From Panulirus ornatus (lineage: Eukaryota > Arthropoda > Malacostraca > Decapoda > Palinuridae), in assembly GCF_036320965.1 (NCBI RefSeq), contig NC_092231.1:24818394-24882393 (forward strand): 64,000 bases of DNA. Reading direction: 5' to 3'. Below, piece after piece: positions 1 to 13,619 of this stretch. The position numbers and the translations under genes are program-made. How positions within the stretch are numbered: position 1 is the stretch's first letter; each line of letters begins with the position of its first letter. The notes under the pieces are model-generated. The model had not been told where the DNA came from. It made no database searches and saw nothing but the letters and a program-made list of their open reading frames with translations.

Positions 1-729
1 ATCAAGGAGTATAGAAACTGTACCTTACATGCCGTTGTCGCCCTGGAACCCTTACTCTGGGGCTCCCACAGCTCTCAGGTAGCCAGCCACTTTACCGTGC
101 AGAACCATAGGTCAAGAATTGTGGTTATGTGAGAGGAAGACAGGTGTTGTGTGTTTGCAGCAAGGAAATTGCATTATGGGCACGAGGGGTCATGTGATGT
201 ATTGATTTTTTTTTTTTTTTTTTTTTTGAAATGGTTGTAGAGCAGGGCGGAGGTGAAATAGTGTAACTCGTGTATGTCTGGGGGGGTGTAGTTTCAGATG
301 GGTGCATAGCTGATGATTGGGACTTTTAAGACTTAATTGAGGAACTGATTGCGTTTGTCGGGTCATTGTGTTTCGAACATATTTTGTCAGTTTTATAGCG
401 GGTGAGTGGGTCTATGAATACAGGTTGCAGAAGCATTTTGCACGGGGTGGGGGGGCTTTTTGCACCAGCGAGGGTTTGATGATTGGTTATGTAGTGTTTT
501 GCGAGGGAGGGGCTGGAGCTTTTGCAGAAAAAATTGATGTCATGCACGTTGAGGTGGGGCTGAGTTGGAAGTATTTATCATTTTTGTTGTAGTGGTCCTG
601 AGTGGTGATGGCTGTTAAGCAATCCGTGATTGTTTCAAGTCCCTTGTTTTGTTTGATTTATGGTCACGTAATGTTTGCTTTTGTAAGAAAACTGTGTTTG
701 TATATGATTACCCAGAAGACCGGTTTCTA
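1..729. other. Unassigned sequence, no recognisable gene
   Basis: No protein domain, RNA gene or repeat family was recognised. Open frames are short. A poly-T run of about 20 bases lies near 207-227. Confidence 0.5.
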
Positions 730-1001
<272 letters not shown>

Positions 1002-1548
1002 TTTAACGTAAGGAAAATTTATACATCATGAAAACTTTTGCACCAAGAGCAACATACTTCCCAAGTAACGATGTGATTATGATAATAAGTCACAGGTTTT
1101 ACAAGTAGATCCTCCTGAACTCACTTATTTACGCAAAAGTTCCGCTGAGTTAAAGCCAGCGTAATGGTCCTGTCAAAAGCCTTTGGAGCTACAGTATAAA
1201 AGGCCGTAGTATACTAGTGCTGAAGTATCGTGGTGTCCATTTAGACAATGATGTATTTACGAATTAATAGAAAGATATGCAAAGCGTGGGAAACCATGGT
1301 TCCTTTCGGCAGTATTTGTTACGGTGGAAGAGGCAAAAAAAAAAAAAAAGAAAAAGAAATAGAGAGATTAGTGGGGTAAGAGTGAAGGAAATCTACAGTC
1401 CAAAAGATTGTATTTATCGCTGGATATCTGATGGCTGGGTACGGAAATGTCAGGATGGGAGCTGATGTGATGGTTCTTCCATTGTGGTCGATAATATGCT
1501 ATAGTTTCAGGATGAGGCCCACATTTAAACCTGTCTGGAATCGCTTTA

Positions 1549-1551
<3 letters not shown>
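1002..1551. other. Unassigned sequence
   Basis: No gene recognised. It holds a poly-A run near 1335-1350. The string TATAAAAGG near 1195 resembles a TATA box but has no coding context. Confidence 0.5.

Positions 1552-1618
<67 letters not shown>
1552..1618. repeat. (GA)n microsatellite
   Basis: Uninterrupted GA dinucleotides over about 66 bp. Apparent RERERE and SLSLSL frames across it are artefacts. Confidence 0.98.
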
Positions 1619-1620
<2 letters not shown>

Positions 1621-2155
1621 GAGAGCAAGACCCGCCCTTCGATGGGTTGATTCAAGTGGTGTTTGTTTACCAAGGTGGTACGTACGAGCGAAAGTCAAGA
1701 ATTCAAGTGTTTGAGAAGGGATGATCACCACTGAAATACTGAGTGTTTTCGTAGGGAACAAGGCGGTTCAGTGATCATTCTGTGGGTAGGTGATTACTTG
1801 GCTATAAATATAAATGAGGATATTAATGACAACTTTTATTTGAAAGAAAAAAAATTCTTCAATCCAAAGAATGATGAGTTTTAGTAAAAACTCCAGTGTT
1901 TTTTTTTTTTTTTTTTTTTTACATAGCATAACAGTTCAGTGATATATAATAAAGGTTTTTGAAAAGTGCATTTTGAGAGACAATATTAGTATGGGATTCA
2001 AATAGAAAGATATTGTAGTCAAGTTTGGTAAACTATTTACCAACTGAGGCTTTATTTAAGCCACGTTAGATATGCTGTGATTGGCAATAGAAATGTGTTG
2101 ATTATTGCGTAAGTGTTCTTTTTTGAGTCTGTTGAATTTGTGGTTAAGACAGTGC

Positions 2156-2159
<4 letters not shown>
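1619..2159. other. Unassigned AT-rich sequence
   Basis: No gene recognised. A poly-T run lies at about 1899-1920. Confidence 0.5.

Positions 2160-2214
<55 letters not shown>
2160..2214. repeat. (GA)n microsatellite
   Basis: Uninterrupted GA dinucleotides. Confidence 0.98.
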
Positions 2215-2216
<2 letters not shown>

Positions 2217-2980
2217 CGATAACTTATATGCTGTATATAACATCTCAGAAAATGCTCAAGGATACCAAGGTATGTCACGTTCATGATTTATTAACGTAAT
2301 ATTCAGATACGTAAGATCCCAGAATCAAAGAATGTATCGCCTCTGCGATATTGTATTCATAGTTTCTTGGTTGTAAGCAGATCTTGCTGCATATATTTCG
2401 CAGGATGTGGTCGCCTGCTCATCTTCCCCCCCCCCCAAAACCTACCTTTAGCGGAAATATTTCTATGCATTAAATGATAGCAGTACATAACGCAGTTGCG
2501 GATGACATATCCATTACTGTTGCAACGGGTTCGAGTTCGCCTGCCTGCCTGTCACATGTATTTGTTAACTTTATTTATTTCATCACTATAGATTTCCCCG
2601 CGCCAGCCCAGCTCACCTGAGGCTGACAATCTTATTTGTATAACCGCTTCTTTTCTTTCGTCTCCGCCAATAGGACACGGGTATTGTGTGGGGGGGGGCG
2701 TGTCTGTTATCCTCTCATGATAATGGCATGGAGAGGAGGATTTGTTACATTGTGTACGTGCGCATGCGCGGCGGCATCAGCCAGTGCTGGCGTATATGTT
2801 AAGGATATGTGTTTTGTTTTAGTGTTTCCGTCACTTTGTAACGGTAAGGAATACGGGGATATGATAAATGTGGATGCGACGCTTGCTGCGCTCGTCCGCA
2901 TGCGCGCCAGTGTTCCATGAATTACCGATTTCCTTTACATTTTGTTATTTATAGGATCGTTTTCACTGTCCTTCTAGCCT

Positions 2981-2983
<3 letters not shown>
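2215..2983. other. Unassigned sequence, GC-richer in its second half
   Basis: No recognisable gene or RNA. The part around 2590-2920 is richer in G and C than its surroundings and has open frames of under 100 codons with no known motif. A poly-C run lies near 2427-2436. Confidence 0.45.

Positions 2984-3064
<81 letters not shown>
2984..3064. repeat. (CT)n microsatellite
   Basis: About 80 bp of uninterrupted CT dinucleotides. Confidence 0.98.
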
Positions 3065-3067
<3 letters not shown>

Positions 3068-3109
3068 ATGTACTGACGCAATATATCTAACATAGAATGG
3101 CAACACCTC

Positions 3110-3312
3110 TTGCCTGGAAAACAGCGTTACCCAACTACCTTTCTAAAGCCTCCTGCAGCCCAAAGAAGCTCTGATTCCAGTAGCAGGGAAATTTAGACTT
3201 CTTTAGAATTTAGAGTTTTTGGACGACACAGTCCAGCCAAAGGTCACTTTAAACTCGCTGTGTAACCTTGGACAGGCGGAGCTTAGTAACCCTACCCCTT
3301 CCGCCCCATATT
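3110..3312 (-). repeat. Dispersed repeat DR-A, copy 2
   Basis: On the minus strand the landmarks appear in order: AGCTCCGCCTGTCCAAGG, ACACAGCGAGTTTAAAGTGA, TTTCCCTGCTACTGGAATC and GCAGGAGGCTTTAGAAAGG. This is one of the fullest copies and helps define the family. A short (TA)n at 3313-3330 lies a few bases outside its left end in element orientation. Confidence 0.65.
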
Positions 3313-3330
3313 TGTATATATATATATATG
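3313..3330. repeat. Short (TA)n tract
   Basis: Nine or so TA units at the outer end of DR-A copy 2. Confidence 0.85.
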
Positions 3331-3379
3331 TATCACAAAAACAAAACTTGCCCCCGTCACCACATACGTCAAAAATATA

Positions 3380-4500
3380 CAAAGCTAAAATGTCGCACAT
3401 ACATTTTGCACTTCGTTATGTCTCCATTGTCCACGTTTTCCATCTGCAGACGTCTGGACATGGAATTGGCAAGGCTTCTGATGTATACTAAATCCATGTT
3501 TTGCGTCCATAGGGACTTGATCTGATGAGGTGAGGCACTGATGAGGTATTGCTGGAAGCAAGTGTGACTGTCATATGATACCGGCATTCTTGATTGGGTC
3601 AAGGCCTGGGAAATTCCCAGGCCACTCCAGCAATTGAATATTGTTCTGTGATAACCATTTGATCACCTTCCTGGCCTTACGGTAGGGAGTACTATCCTGC
3701 ATAAAGTGATCACACCCGAGAACCTCATAAAAAGGGAGCAGATGGTTCTTTAGCACCCTTATTTACTGCTCTCTCGATTCATTGCAGTGACTTTAGGTAA
3801 GAAATACATCCATCCCTTACCCAGTGCACCACTGAAGCAACTCTAGATCATCACACACTCTGGGTGTATCACCGTCTTCGCCGTGAAGCAAAAGTCAAAC
3901 CGGATGGCATTCTCTGGCCTCCTCACCCTTCCCCTGTCTTACTCCACTGTTGCTTACCTCAATTCATGTCTCTCCTTCCAGATGCGAATCGTTTGCGTTT
4001 CATTTCCTTCGTAAGCATGGATTTGGCAGCTAAAAAATCTGCAGGTCCTTTTGCCGGCGATGTTGAATTGTTCGTCAAGAAAGGTTTCTTAGAAGTTTTG
4101 GATTGCAATTCTTGTGTTTGCGGCTGAAATGCGGAGTTGCTTCAATACTTCTCCTTTAAGACGGTTATCTGTAGATATGAAATCTTCCTTGGGCGACCAG
4201 GAACATGTTTTGGTAGTGGGAGTACATTGTCAGGGAGGCCAAGAGCGCTGGTTAACAGCCGCTAGATCGTGAGTTCTGAGCGCCCAGTGCGCCTAGAAAT
4301 CTTACGTTTACCCACATTTTCTTGCTTCCTCAGGAGAATTCGAGCTTTCTCCTCCTCACAAAGGGAAGAGACAACCATCTGGAAGCACATGTGGAAGGAA
4401 TATATCGCCCAGAAGCAAAATTCCCAAAATGAAATGGCAGCCAAGAAGAATAAATAAAAATTATCCTTCCTAAAGATAAACTGAGGCACACTGAGGTAGG
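3380..4500 (-). pseudogene. Decayed Tc1-type transposase
   Basis: A cut-and-paste transposase of the Tc1/mariner superfamily is recognisable in pieces on the minus strand. From high to low coordinates: a helix-turn-helix part with RKISRRTGRSELTI near 4265-4330; a GRPRKIS linker motif near 4180-4200; and a catalytic-domain part with FMQDSTPYRKARKVIKWLSQ and WPGNFPGLDPI near 3600-3700, which matches the usual HxDNAPxHK and WPxxSPDLNPIE blocks. A C-terminal piece (SLANSMSRRLQ) lies near 3440. Stops and frameshifts separate the pieces, so it cannot encode an active enzyme. A family member is normally about 340 residues and the preserved span fits that. Terminal inverted repeats were not located, so the edges are approximate. 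Confidence 0.8.
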
Positions 4501-5533
4501 TTGCTGGTGTTCACACCGTCAGAAACACTAGTCTCAGCAACCAGATGTGCTGTGATTTCACCTCGAGAGCGTCATATGCTTATACCCACAATACACCTCA
4601 GTTGTGTTCCGCCTTCAAGGATATACGGGGTAGGTGGTGTGACTAAGTTTTGTTGCGAACATTGTATAGGTATGTATATGGTCTTAAAGACAGTTTGTCG
4701 TACATGACTTTTTCCCGTCAGAGTATTCACTGTACTATTCATTATTGTGAAAGGTATATTGAGGTGCTGGTATTTTTTATCTTTTCTATGTAGCATTTTA
4801 TGCAAGGTAGTGATTTCATGGTTATTACACGTCTATTTATTTCATAATCGTGAGTAAGGAATTAAATTTTTCTAAAAAGATTATACATGTAAAGAATGTT
4901 CCTTATGAATATTACATATTCATAAGGAATATACCTTGCTGAATGTATACGAGACTGGCCTGAAGTTCCTTCCATTTTCTTTATGTATCAAAGAAAAAGT
5001 ATTTCCTTGTGATTGATATGAACGTTACCCTCTTAGCTTACTCACTAGGCTTAATCTGTTTCTTTTTCTGTATTCAATCTGTTCATTGTATTTTGTACCG
5101 ACTAACATATCTGTCCGTCAGTTTGAGCAGAATGTGGCTATAAAGGAACTAAATTTATTCTTTTTAGCTTTCGTTAAACCCCAACATCAAATATGGAAAT
5201 GTAAATTGCTTTACAAGAAGCTGTCGCATCCGGCCCTATTACCTCCACCGTCCCAGTCTTAAAGGCTTGTGAAGATTGTGTTTTTTTTTTTTTTTACGAT
5301 GTTGTAATTACCATGATTTTGTAGGAGCAGTAATCATCGGGCTGTATATATATATATTTTTTTTTATTATTTATCAGAGCGTAATTACTGGGGGTGAAAA
5401 ACTTTATCAATCACCGAGTTTAATCTGGTTAATCTGAGCTCGATGATAGATCTATATTTCATGGAGTATTTTGTTCTGCCCTCACTGAACCAATTTACCA
5501 ATGTCACTCAAAAATGGAAAAAATGTCAGAAGG

Positions 5534-5534
<1 letters not shown>
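4501..5534. other. Unassigned AT-rich sequence with a short palindrome
   Basis: No gene recognised. It contains a perfect 14-bp-arm inverted repeat at 4899-4929, a poly-T near 5279-5296 and a short TA tract near 5344-5356. Confidence 0.5.
4899..4929. repeat. Perfect short inverted repeat
   Basis: TTCCTTATGAATAT is followed by a 3-base loop and its exact reverse complement. No terminator-like or RNA-gene context was seen. Confidence 0.85.

Positions 5535-5600
<66 letters not shown>
5535..5600. repeat. (GA)n microsatellite followed by a short (GTAT)n
   Basis: About 64 bp of GA. Some 25 bp downstream is a run of five or six GTAT units (about 5623-5645). Confidence 0.97.
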
Positions 5601-5603
<3 letters not shown>

Positions 5604-5813
5604 TGTGTAGCGGGGGGGATCATGTATGTATGTATGTATGTATGCTCTTTACGTTCGCGTATTTCTCTGCTTCATTCTGGTCCTATCCTGCCCGTCTTTT
5701 TTTTTTTTTTTTCTGTTTTTGTTTGTATTTTCCGTCGGGACTGGAAGGTCAGAAAATGCGTGATTTTAAGTATACTTTTTTCTTTTCCTTTCCCCTCAGT
5801 ATGTTAGGGTATG

Positions 5814-5815
<2 letters not shown>

Positions 5816-5865
<50 letters not shown>
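5816..5865. repeat. (CA)n microsatellite
   Basis: Uninterrupted CA dinucleotides over about 50 bp. Confidence 0.98.
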
Positions 5866-5867
<2 letters not shown>

Positions 5868-6029
5868 TAGGTTTTCATATCTACTTTCCCTCTGGACAGC
5901 TACGTAGGGTCTGTCGCTTTGCTCCTATTTACGTGGATGTACAGTTGAGGAGCTGGTTGGAGACCAAGCTTTGTAAACATGTATATCTGGAAAGGGGCTT
6001 CGTCGTTAGCGTCTAGCTAGTGTGGGATA

Positions 6030-6140
6030 CTGTGGATGGTGGCTGGTCCTGTGCCGCCGTTAGCGCCCTGGTGGTATGCCAGTGACGCGTAAGAAGGTTC
6101 GAGACCGTGGTGTCCTCTAACCTCTTCCCTGCATCTCTGT
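6030..6140 (+). repeat. Possible tRNA-derived SINE head
   Basis: GTTAGCGCCCTGGTGGTATG, then GGTTCGAGACC some 40 bases later, resembles the A-box and B-box of an RNA polymerase III promoter. The B-box match to GGTTCGANNCC is exact. No complete tRNA cloverleaf is apparent and no SINE body was recognised downstream, so this is a decayed or partial element at best. Confidence 0.4.
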
Positions 6141-7208
6141 ATTTCCTACGTCTTAATCTTGCCAGATTTGTTCCTCATTACGCCGCTTGTGGTACTGGCA
6201 TTGGTAGTCTTTCCAAGGCTTCCTTCACTGGGGTCAGAAACCATATGTCCAGTGAAAGACGGTGTTCCATATTTTTTCCTTATGTTATCATAACTTGACG
6301 TCGACGGCCTTTATGTACTTGATCGTTTGTAAGCGTAGAACGGAAACAACCAACCCTCCTACCAGCGGCATCACGTATATTTTGGATTTTGCGTGTGATT
6401 TACGGTGAAGAGTCTGTCTGGTTCGGAGACGATTAGCTGATGTTAACCATAAATTCGGATTAACCTACACCAGGAGAAAAAGGGAAGACATGCGTATATC
6501 ATCTGAAGGCATACACCCGTGCCGGGCTGAGGTTTGATGAGGATTCTCCAGCCATATGCCATACGTTATTGACAGTGGAGCACTCGAGCTGAGTCGTTGG
6601 ATAGATTACCTCACTGTTCCAAGATATACATCTTCCTCGATGTATTTCCAAGACACATCTTCCTCGCTGTATTTCCAGGAACATCTCCAGCAAACTCCTA
6701 CCTAAGATGACTTCAGCTGCCTAAACCAGGGTGTTAACATGCAAACAAGATATTCATACCTCTATCTCCAGACACCTGGACCTGTATACATACGTTGGGC
6801 ATCACAGGAGATGCGATTGGTCGACAAGACACACACACACACAACACAAAGAACTCAGACTGAGCCATTATCTGGAAACAGCGTGACAGTCCACCTCCGC
6901 CTCCAGGGCGCGGGACATAACCCCCCTACTGGGTGCTGGGGGGGGGTTACTTCCTGTGGTTAAATTGTTAAGAGAAACTTTATCCTTAACGCTGTTGCGT
7001 CCCTAGCAAGTCCTAGCCTGGCTCCGGGAAACTTTTCCCATTCCCCGGACAAATTCAAGTCGTTCCGTCGAGCCGTTGAGGCGAAACTATACGGAATGGC
7101 AAGTAGTAGTAGACTCAAAGAGCGACTTATCCGTCAGTAGGCTGGTAGCTCCCCCGTTTCTTGTAACCTCTTAGACTCGTCCGTCACAACTTTATAATTT
7201 GAATCTCC

Positions 7209-7210
<2 letters not shown>
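6141..7210. other. Unassigned sequence
   Basis: No gene recognised. It holds an imperfect duplication near 6614-6690 (TCTTCCTCGNTGTATTTCCA twice) and a short CA run at 6830-6842. Confidence 0.5.

Positions 7211-7276
<66 letters not shown>
7211..7276. repeat. (GA)n microsatellite
   Basis: Uninterrupted GA dinucleotides. Confidence 0.98.
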
Positions 7277-7279
<3 letters not shown>

Positions 7280-7629
7280 AGTAGGAAAAACTGCCTTGGG
7301 TTTGTTGTTAAGGTTGCTGTAGAAGACGGGGGGTTGAGGACAGGGCGGAGTGAAGAAAACGTTGCACATTCGTAGTCATCGTTTTACACAAGTCAGGGAT
7401 GGAGGGAAGAATGTTCCTACTTTTTATTGGAGAGTAAACTTAATAGAATCCACGACTGCAGTCGGACATAGACAGACGGAGTTGCTCTGGTAGACATACA
7501 GACGAACACAAGCTTAGGCGAGAAGCAGAAGGAGCTGGTGCGCGCGCAACCACACAGTGAATAGTAGTTTGACAGATGCCAGAGATGAGCAACGGGAAAA
7601 CATGAAAAAGAAAAGAAAATATCAGTGCT
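7277..7629. other. Unassigned sequence
   Basis: No gene or repeat family recognised. Confidence 0.45.
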
Positions 7630-7760
7630 GTATTATCAAAGTTGCGAATAAATAGAATAAACAACGATGAAACTGTGAATGCAGACATTACGCAGAAGTT
7701 TGAAAAGATGCATTGTATAAAAAGAAAAGTTAAAGAGTTGGGCCCTTACGTAAGTAAGTA
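7630..7760 (+). pseudogene. CR1-like LINE, C-terminal fragment
   Basis: One plus-strand frame reads NDETVNADITQKFEK and continues to a stop. This resembles the last segment of CR1-like RT polyproteins, in which a WN-L-xE-VNAxSVxxFKKxLD pattern precedes the C-terminus. Nucleotides around GATGAAACTG are shared with the tail of the decayed element ending near 39.3 kb. Only the extreme 3' end of the element is present. Confidence 0.5.
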
Positions 7761-8895
7761 GTTGATCACACGTACGCACACACATAGGTAACCAGAACCT
7801 CAACAAAGTTCGGTCGGTTTACATGTAGTGCAGATCTCACACATATTATTAATAAGGAAAAAATAATTTGGTGTGTGAAATCAGTTTGCTAACCATATAT
7901 TGGAATTATGTTTATTGCAAAGTTTTCCTGTAGCACTTTCTGTATACTTGTGAAGGTTGCTTAACACATCCCGTGAATTTGTAACTAGATCTTCGTGTTA
8001 CTTTCTTATTTCGAGAATATTTTGACTCTAACAGTAAAAAAATGACCCAGCACTACCTTTCAGCAACAGGGCCTTGCTATTAAACAGAAGTTCCAGTCGA
8101 AATTCCTGTTTTCTTAAGCTTTCTTTTTAAATAAACTTTTTTTTTTTTTAGACAAACTTCTTTTTAAAAAAGAAAAAATACGAAATCGGGTGGGGAAAGC
8201 AAAACTATGAAGGACTTACCTTGATCATGGCGATATTAAGTATGTTCACAAGGCTGTAAAGTTATAGTAGACACCTGAAGGTGTTCAAAGATTTTTCGAT
8301 TGTTCATTATAACTTTACGTTGACATCCTTATTGACCCTATCAGCCGGTAGACGTAAAGTCCAAGTATCCAACTAAACAACAGAGGGTTTGACCTCTGTG
8401 ATTTTAATGAGTATTATGGTATAACTTTATCAAGGACATCTCTTTGTTTAATTGCTTCTGTTATAACTCGTCCCTCTGTTATATTCGTGAACTACGTTTT
8501 CTAAACCAAAAATATTTATAATTCATTTGATCGAGATTTGATGGAGAATTTCCTAGGTTTGATAATGGGAGGGATAAGTCCCGTTCGAGAGAAATCTGGG
8601 AAGGGATGGTGTGTATGTCCTCTCGATCATGGTAACATTACCAGGAAATGTCAGAGGCGAGGATGATTTATTCCTCAAGAGTTACGCAGAGATTGTCTGG
8701 TCAGGATCTGTAACTTGGCAAAAATTTGGTAATTGAAAAACTGCAATAGCCATACTGTTTTGATTGTTCGTGATTGCTCCTTAGTGGTATATGTACTTGT
8801 TCTTGTTCATTACTTTAACAAAGGGAATTTACTTCCACTAGGATTGGTTTTTATTCATTTCCAATGTTGATGACGGAGAAGGTAATTGCTTTCGT
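7761..8895. other. Unassigned AT-rich sequence
   Basis: No gene or named repeat recognised over about 1.1 kb. Reading frames are closed throughout. Confidence 0.5.
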
Positions 8896-9125
8896 GCTGT
8901 CTTAACCAACCTGTTGAGTTTAATTCAACACAGGAATTGACGTAGAAATAACCTAGTCTCTTCGGACTAATGTAGCACAGGAGTTAAGATAGACCTAACC
9001 TAGCCTGCTGGAACTAGATCTATACAGGAACTGACATAACATAGTCTGTTGGGAGTAGATTATCACACGAGCTGACCTCGTCATAACCAAGCCTGCTGGC
9101 TTAGCCATAACCTAGCAGTGCTGGG
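8896..9125. repeat. Degenerate minisatellite, about 47-bp period
   Basis: Four to five imperfect units each carry CACAGGA(A/G)(C/T)TGAC followed by ATAACCTAG(T/C)CTG(T/C)TGG. Landmarks fall near 8931, 8978, 9025 and 9068. The units are well diverged, so the array is old. Confidence 0.7.
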
Positions 9126-9505
9126 TGATCAAGAGCTCAGGTGACACCTCGTTAGGTTGAATACTTAAGGTTAATCAAGTGTGAGTTTCCTCAGTTGTGT
9201 ACAGTCTTGTGTTTGATTAATAGTTCTTTGTAATTGTCTGTTTGTTCAGACCTTCCTTGCTCCGCTAGTCGTCTGTGTCAGGTGAGGTATTTTGTTTTGG
9301 CACTGTTTATAGTTTGTGATTGTTTTATTTGTATGCATGGTATTGTTTTTGGTGCGTGTTTATTTTGGTAAACTGCGTGCTGAACTAAAGCTTGCATACT
9401 TCTGTGGTTTTTCCTTTAGGGTTCGATTTTGTATACTTTTGTATAATTGTGTATATTGATGCAGTGTACATTGATTACTTCAGTCTTAACATTTTCGATA
9501 CCAAA

Positions 9506-9508
<3 letters not shown>
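9126..9508. other. Unassigned T-rich sequence
   Basis: No gene recognised. Confidence 0.45.

Positions 9509-9575
<67 letters not shown>
9509..9575. repeat. (TA)n microsatellite
   Basis: TA units with one G interruption near the right end. Confidence 0.97.
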
Positions 9576-10925
<1,350 letters not shown>

Positions 10926-11493
10926 GGATCTCTTACCCACGTCGCCAGACGGAGTTTTCTGATGTACTTTTGGTATAGCAGTTTTGTTCCACGTGTCAGC
11001 TGTAGGAATTAGAATGTTTGCGTGTTACATATACTTCATGTTCACCGTGCCTTCTGTGCCTTCTCATATCCTATATTTTTTAGTGCACTGATTCCCCTTC
11101 AGTATTTTGGTGATCTAAAGAGCGAACTAAGATATTTTAGATGTCTGTATGTCCTTAAATACTTCACTTTCCTTAGTAGTTAAATCAGTAAAGATGATTA
11201 ATAGATGAAAAGGAATTTGCAGTTTTCAACAGTCAAGACTTTGTTACATTGCGTCCTGTCGTTCGTACGCCCGCATGAGGGGTACGAGTGCCAGTGTGAC
11301 CGGTGTTGGTTGCCGTGTGCAATTTCATGTTTCATAAAGAGCTGCTTCGGACGTGTCAGGTTACCCAACTATATTTTTTTTTGTGTGTGTGGCATGATTT
11401 TGTAATCAGAGTCTTTTATGACATGTTTTGTAACAAGATCCTATCATTTTTATCGCATCTTGCAGTGTACTTTGTATTGTATTAATGCCTCAC
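10926..11493. other. Unassigned sequence
   Basis: No gene recognised. Confidence 0.45.
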
Positions 11494-11590
11494 CCGAGCG
11501 ATTCTTCACTCTCACTGTGTGTGTTACAGGACTCCGCCTGCAAGAGTGAAAAGTTACTAACGGCGAGGCAACATTGCTGTATCATCTTGA
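11494..11590 (+). repeat. Dispersed repeat DR-A, partial copy 4
   Basis: TTACAGGACTCCGCCTGC is followed by AAAAGTTACTAACGGCGAGG and TGTATCATC, matching the left half of the family. The right half is not recognisable. Confidence 0.45.
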
Positions 11591-12053
11591 ACAGCTTGGG
11601 TTCATTCGTCTTTCTAATGATTTTGTCACCTGTGTCTCATATTTATTAGTCTCATTTTTCCTAATTTTAATCACAATATGGTACTCGCCTCCCCCTACTG
11701 CTCTTCTTTTAAACCCATTCTTCGTTAATGGTTGCGTGATGACATTTTCGTGCACACTCGTCACTTGAACTCTTTCAGTCTAGATGATCTCTCAGTATAT
11801 ACAAGACCATCTCACTTGCGTTGTTTTTTTCAAGCTCATCTTTCCGTTTGTTAGTTTTGGTGTCTTTCTCTTTATGCAGTGTAACAGTTTCTGTCTGCAT
11901 CCTGTTGACGGACACAAGACCACTTGACCCATGTTGTCATACACATTCTTCAAAGTTACTCATCATGATCACTCTTTATCACCTTAACATACAAGCCCAC
12001 CATTTTGAACTTGTAATAGCTCCTCTGACTTCACCTGTGATAAACTCTTATCG
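11591..12053. other. Unassigned pyrimidine-rich sequence
   Basis: No gene recognised. Open frames here reflect C and T richness. Confidence 0.45.
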
Positions 12054-12189
12054 CCTCTTAATAATTTCCACTCTACGTAACACTTTAGTCTACCATACAA
12101 GGACGTGTGTTTTTCTTATCCCCTCTTAATAATTTCCACTCTACGTAACACTCTAGTCTACCATACAAGGACGTGTGTTTCTTTTATCA
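12054..12189. repeat. Direct duplication, 68-bp unit
   Basis: Two adjacent near-identical copies start at 12054 and 12122 (CCTCTTAATAATTTCCACTC), differing at only a few positions, so the duplication looks recent. Confidence 0.9.
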
Positions 12190-12369
12190 TCGTCCCCCAT
12201 CACATATGTCATGTACTCTTCCCTCCACGTATAAACCATAATTATTTATCTCCTGTGGCACGCTTTCCTTTCCGCACCTGTTTGCCCTCTTCCGAGTCAG
12301 CTTATTAATTCTCTTTATATTTTCATTCCCTCTTTTGTAGAGATCATCATTTGCTTTCCTTTTTTATTC
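12190..12369. other. Unassigned pyrimidine-rich sequence
   Basis: No gene recognised. Confidence 0.4.
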
Positions 12370-12562
12370 TTTTACCTTTTTTTTTTTTTTCAGACGTTCG
12401 CATTTTTCCCGCGTTTGCGAGGTAGCGCCAGGAACAGACGAATAAAGGCCGCATTCATTCACATCCATTCTCTAGCTGTCATGTGCAATGCACCGAAACC
12501 ACAGCCAGGCCCCACAGACCACTCCATGCTATCCCCCGGCCGCTGCCTTTTTTTTTTTTTTA
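12370..12562 (-). mobile_element. LINE 3'UTR fragment
   Basis: After a T-rich run, CCCGCGTTTGCGAGGTAGCG is followed by ATAAAGGCCGCATTCATTC and GTGCAATGCACCGAAACCAC. These match the 3'UTR-type segment at 53.2-53.6 kb, and the first block is the tail of the full LINE copies near 30.45 and 55.44 kb. In element orientation (minus strand) the T run is the poly-A tail. No coding portion is attached. Confidence 0.75.
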
Positions 12563-13172
12563 TTCATATGTGCTAGATTTATTACTTTCTTATTTAGGGC
12601 TCCATATTCTCCACTCCTCCAGAATAATTTCCCGTAAAAGTCATCTTCTTTTCAAACTTTATTTTTATCGCTAACCATCTAACTTCATTTTACCATTCTG
12701 TTCTTTTCTTCTCGCAGTTTATTCTAAGAGTTCCACCACCCTGTATGTCAACCTCTGGTATCTCACTTGTGTCGCAACATCACCTCAACTTCGCTTGGGA
12801 ATATTTCGTCGATGTTTATTATCTTCTCATGTACAGACTTTCTTCTTGGAAAATAAGATTTACGTCAGTCCATTTCTTAACTCCTTCCATCCCATCTTTG
12901 CTCTATTTGATCACGCGTTTAGTCCTTCGATCGTCTAAAAAGAAAGAATAATATGTGAAGCTCCGTACATAGGTTTTCATAACCTCTCCCACCATTATCA
13001 TAGTCCTGACGTCATGACCATTACCCATTAGATTCTATCTTATCAGAAGACGTCTTTTCTAGCAACATATATTTCACCAAAATTCCCACACTTGCTTTAG
13101 CAAAGCGGTCTATCTACTATCAAGGTTGTCCTCCACTCCATTAGATATTCGACAAAGCATACAAAAATTACT

Positions 13173-13176
<4 letters not shown>
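12563..13176. other. Unassigned T-rich sequence
   Basis: No gene recognised. Confidence 0.45.

Positions 13177-13242
<66 letters not shown>
13177..13242. repeat. (TA)n microsatellite
   Basis: About 65 bp of TA, with a little more TA after a short break. Confidence 0.97.
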
Positions 13243-13619
13243 GTTTATATATATGGATTATATTTTTCTCTAGCTCTAGTGCAGTCAGTTACCCTGTGGA
13301 AGCCAAAGAAAAGACACGGGTTGGAAACCCCCCAATGTTTCCGTGTATAGAAACCTAATTTCGCTGTTGTTTTATTTGACTTCATGGCTGTCATGTGATA
13401 TAGATCCATCACCTCGTACGGCAGTTGTATGGGGAATATATTTCATTTCAGTCATATGTGATTGGATTTGCATGTATTGTGTTTTTTTTTTTTTTGTGCT
13501 TGACAGAAATAAGAGCGGAATATGATAGTACTATGATGTATTTCCTGAATGAAAATCATGCGTCTTTCATTATTTTTTGGTTGTATCTCTGTGTGTAATT
13601 ACTCATACGGGGTGGGGGA
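13243..13619. other. Unassigned sequence
   Basis: No gene recognised. Confidence 0.4.

Noticed and set aside
1192..1203. TATAAAAGG as a promoter
   Set aside because: No initiator, downstream exon or conservation can be shown; such strings are expected by chance. The same applies to TATATAAG at 51537-51544.
6030..6140. Functional tRNA gene
   Set aside because: A B-box match exists but no acceptor stem or cloverleaf can be drawn; a decayed SINE head fits better.
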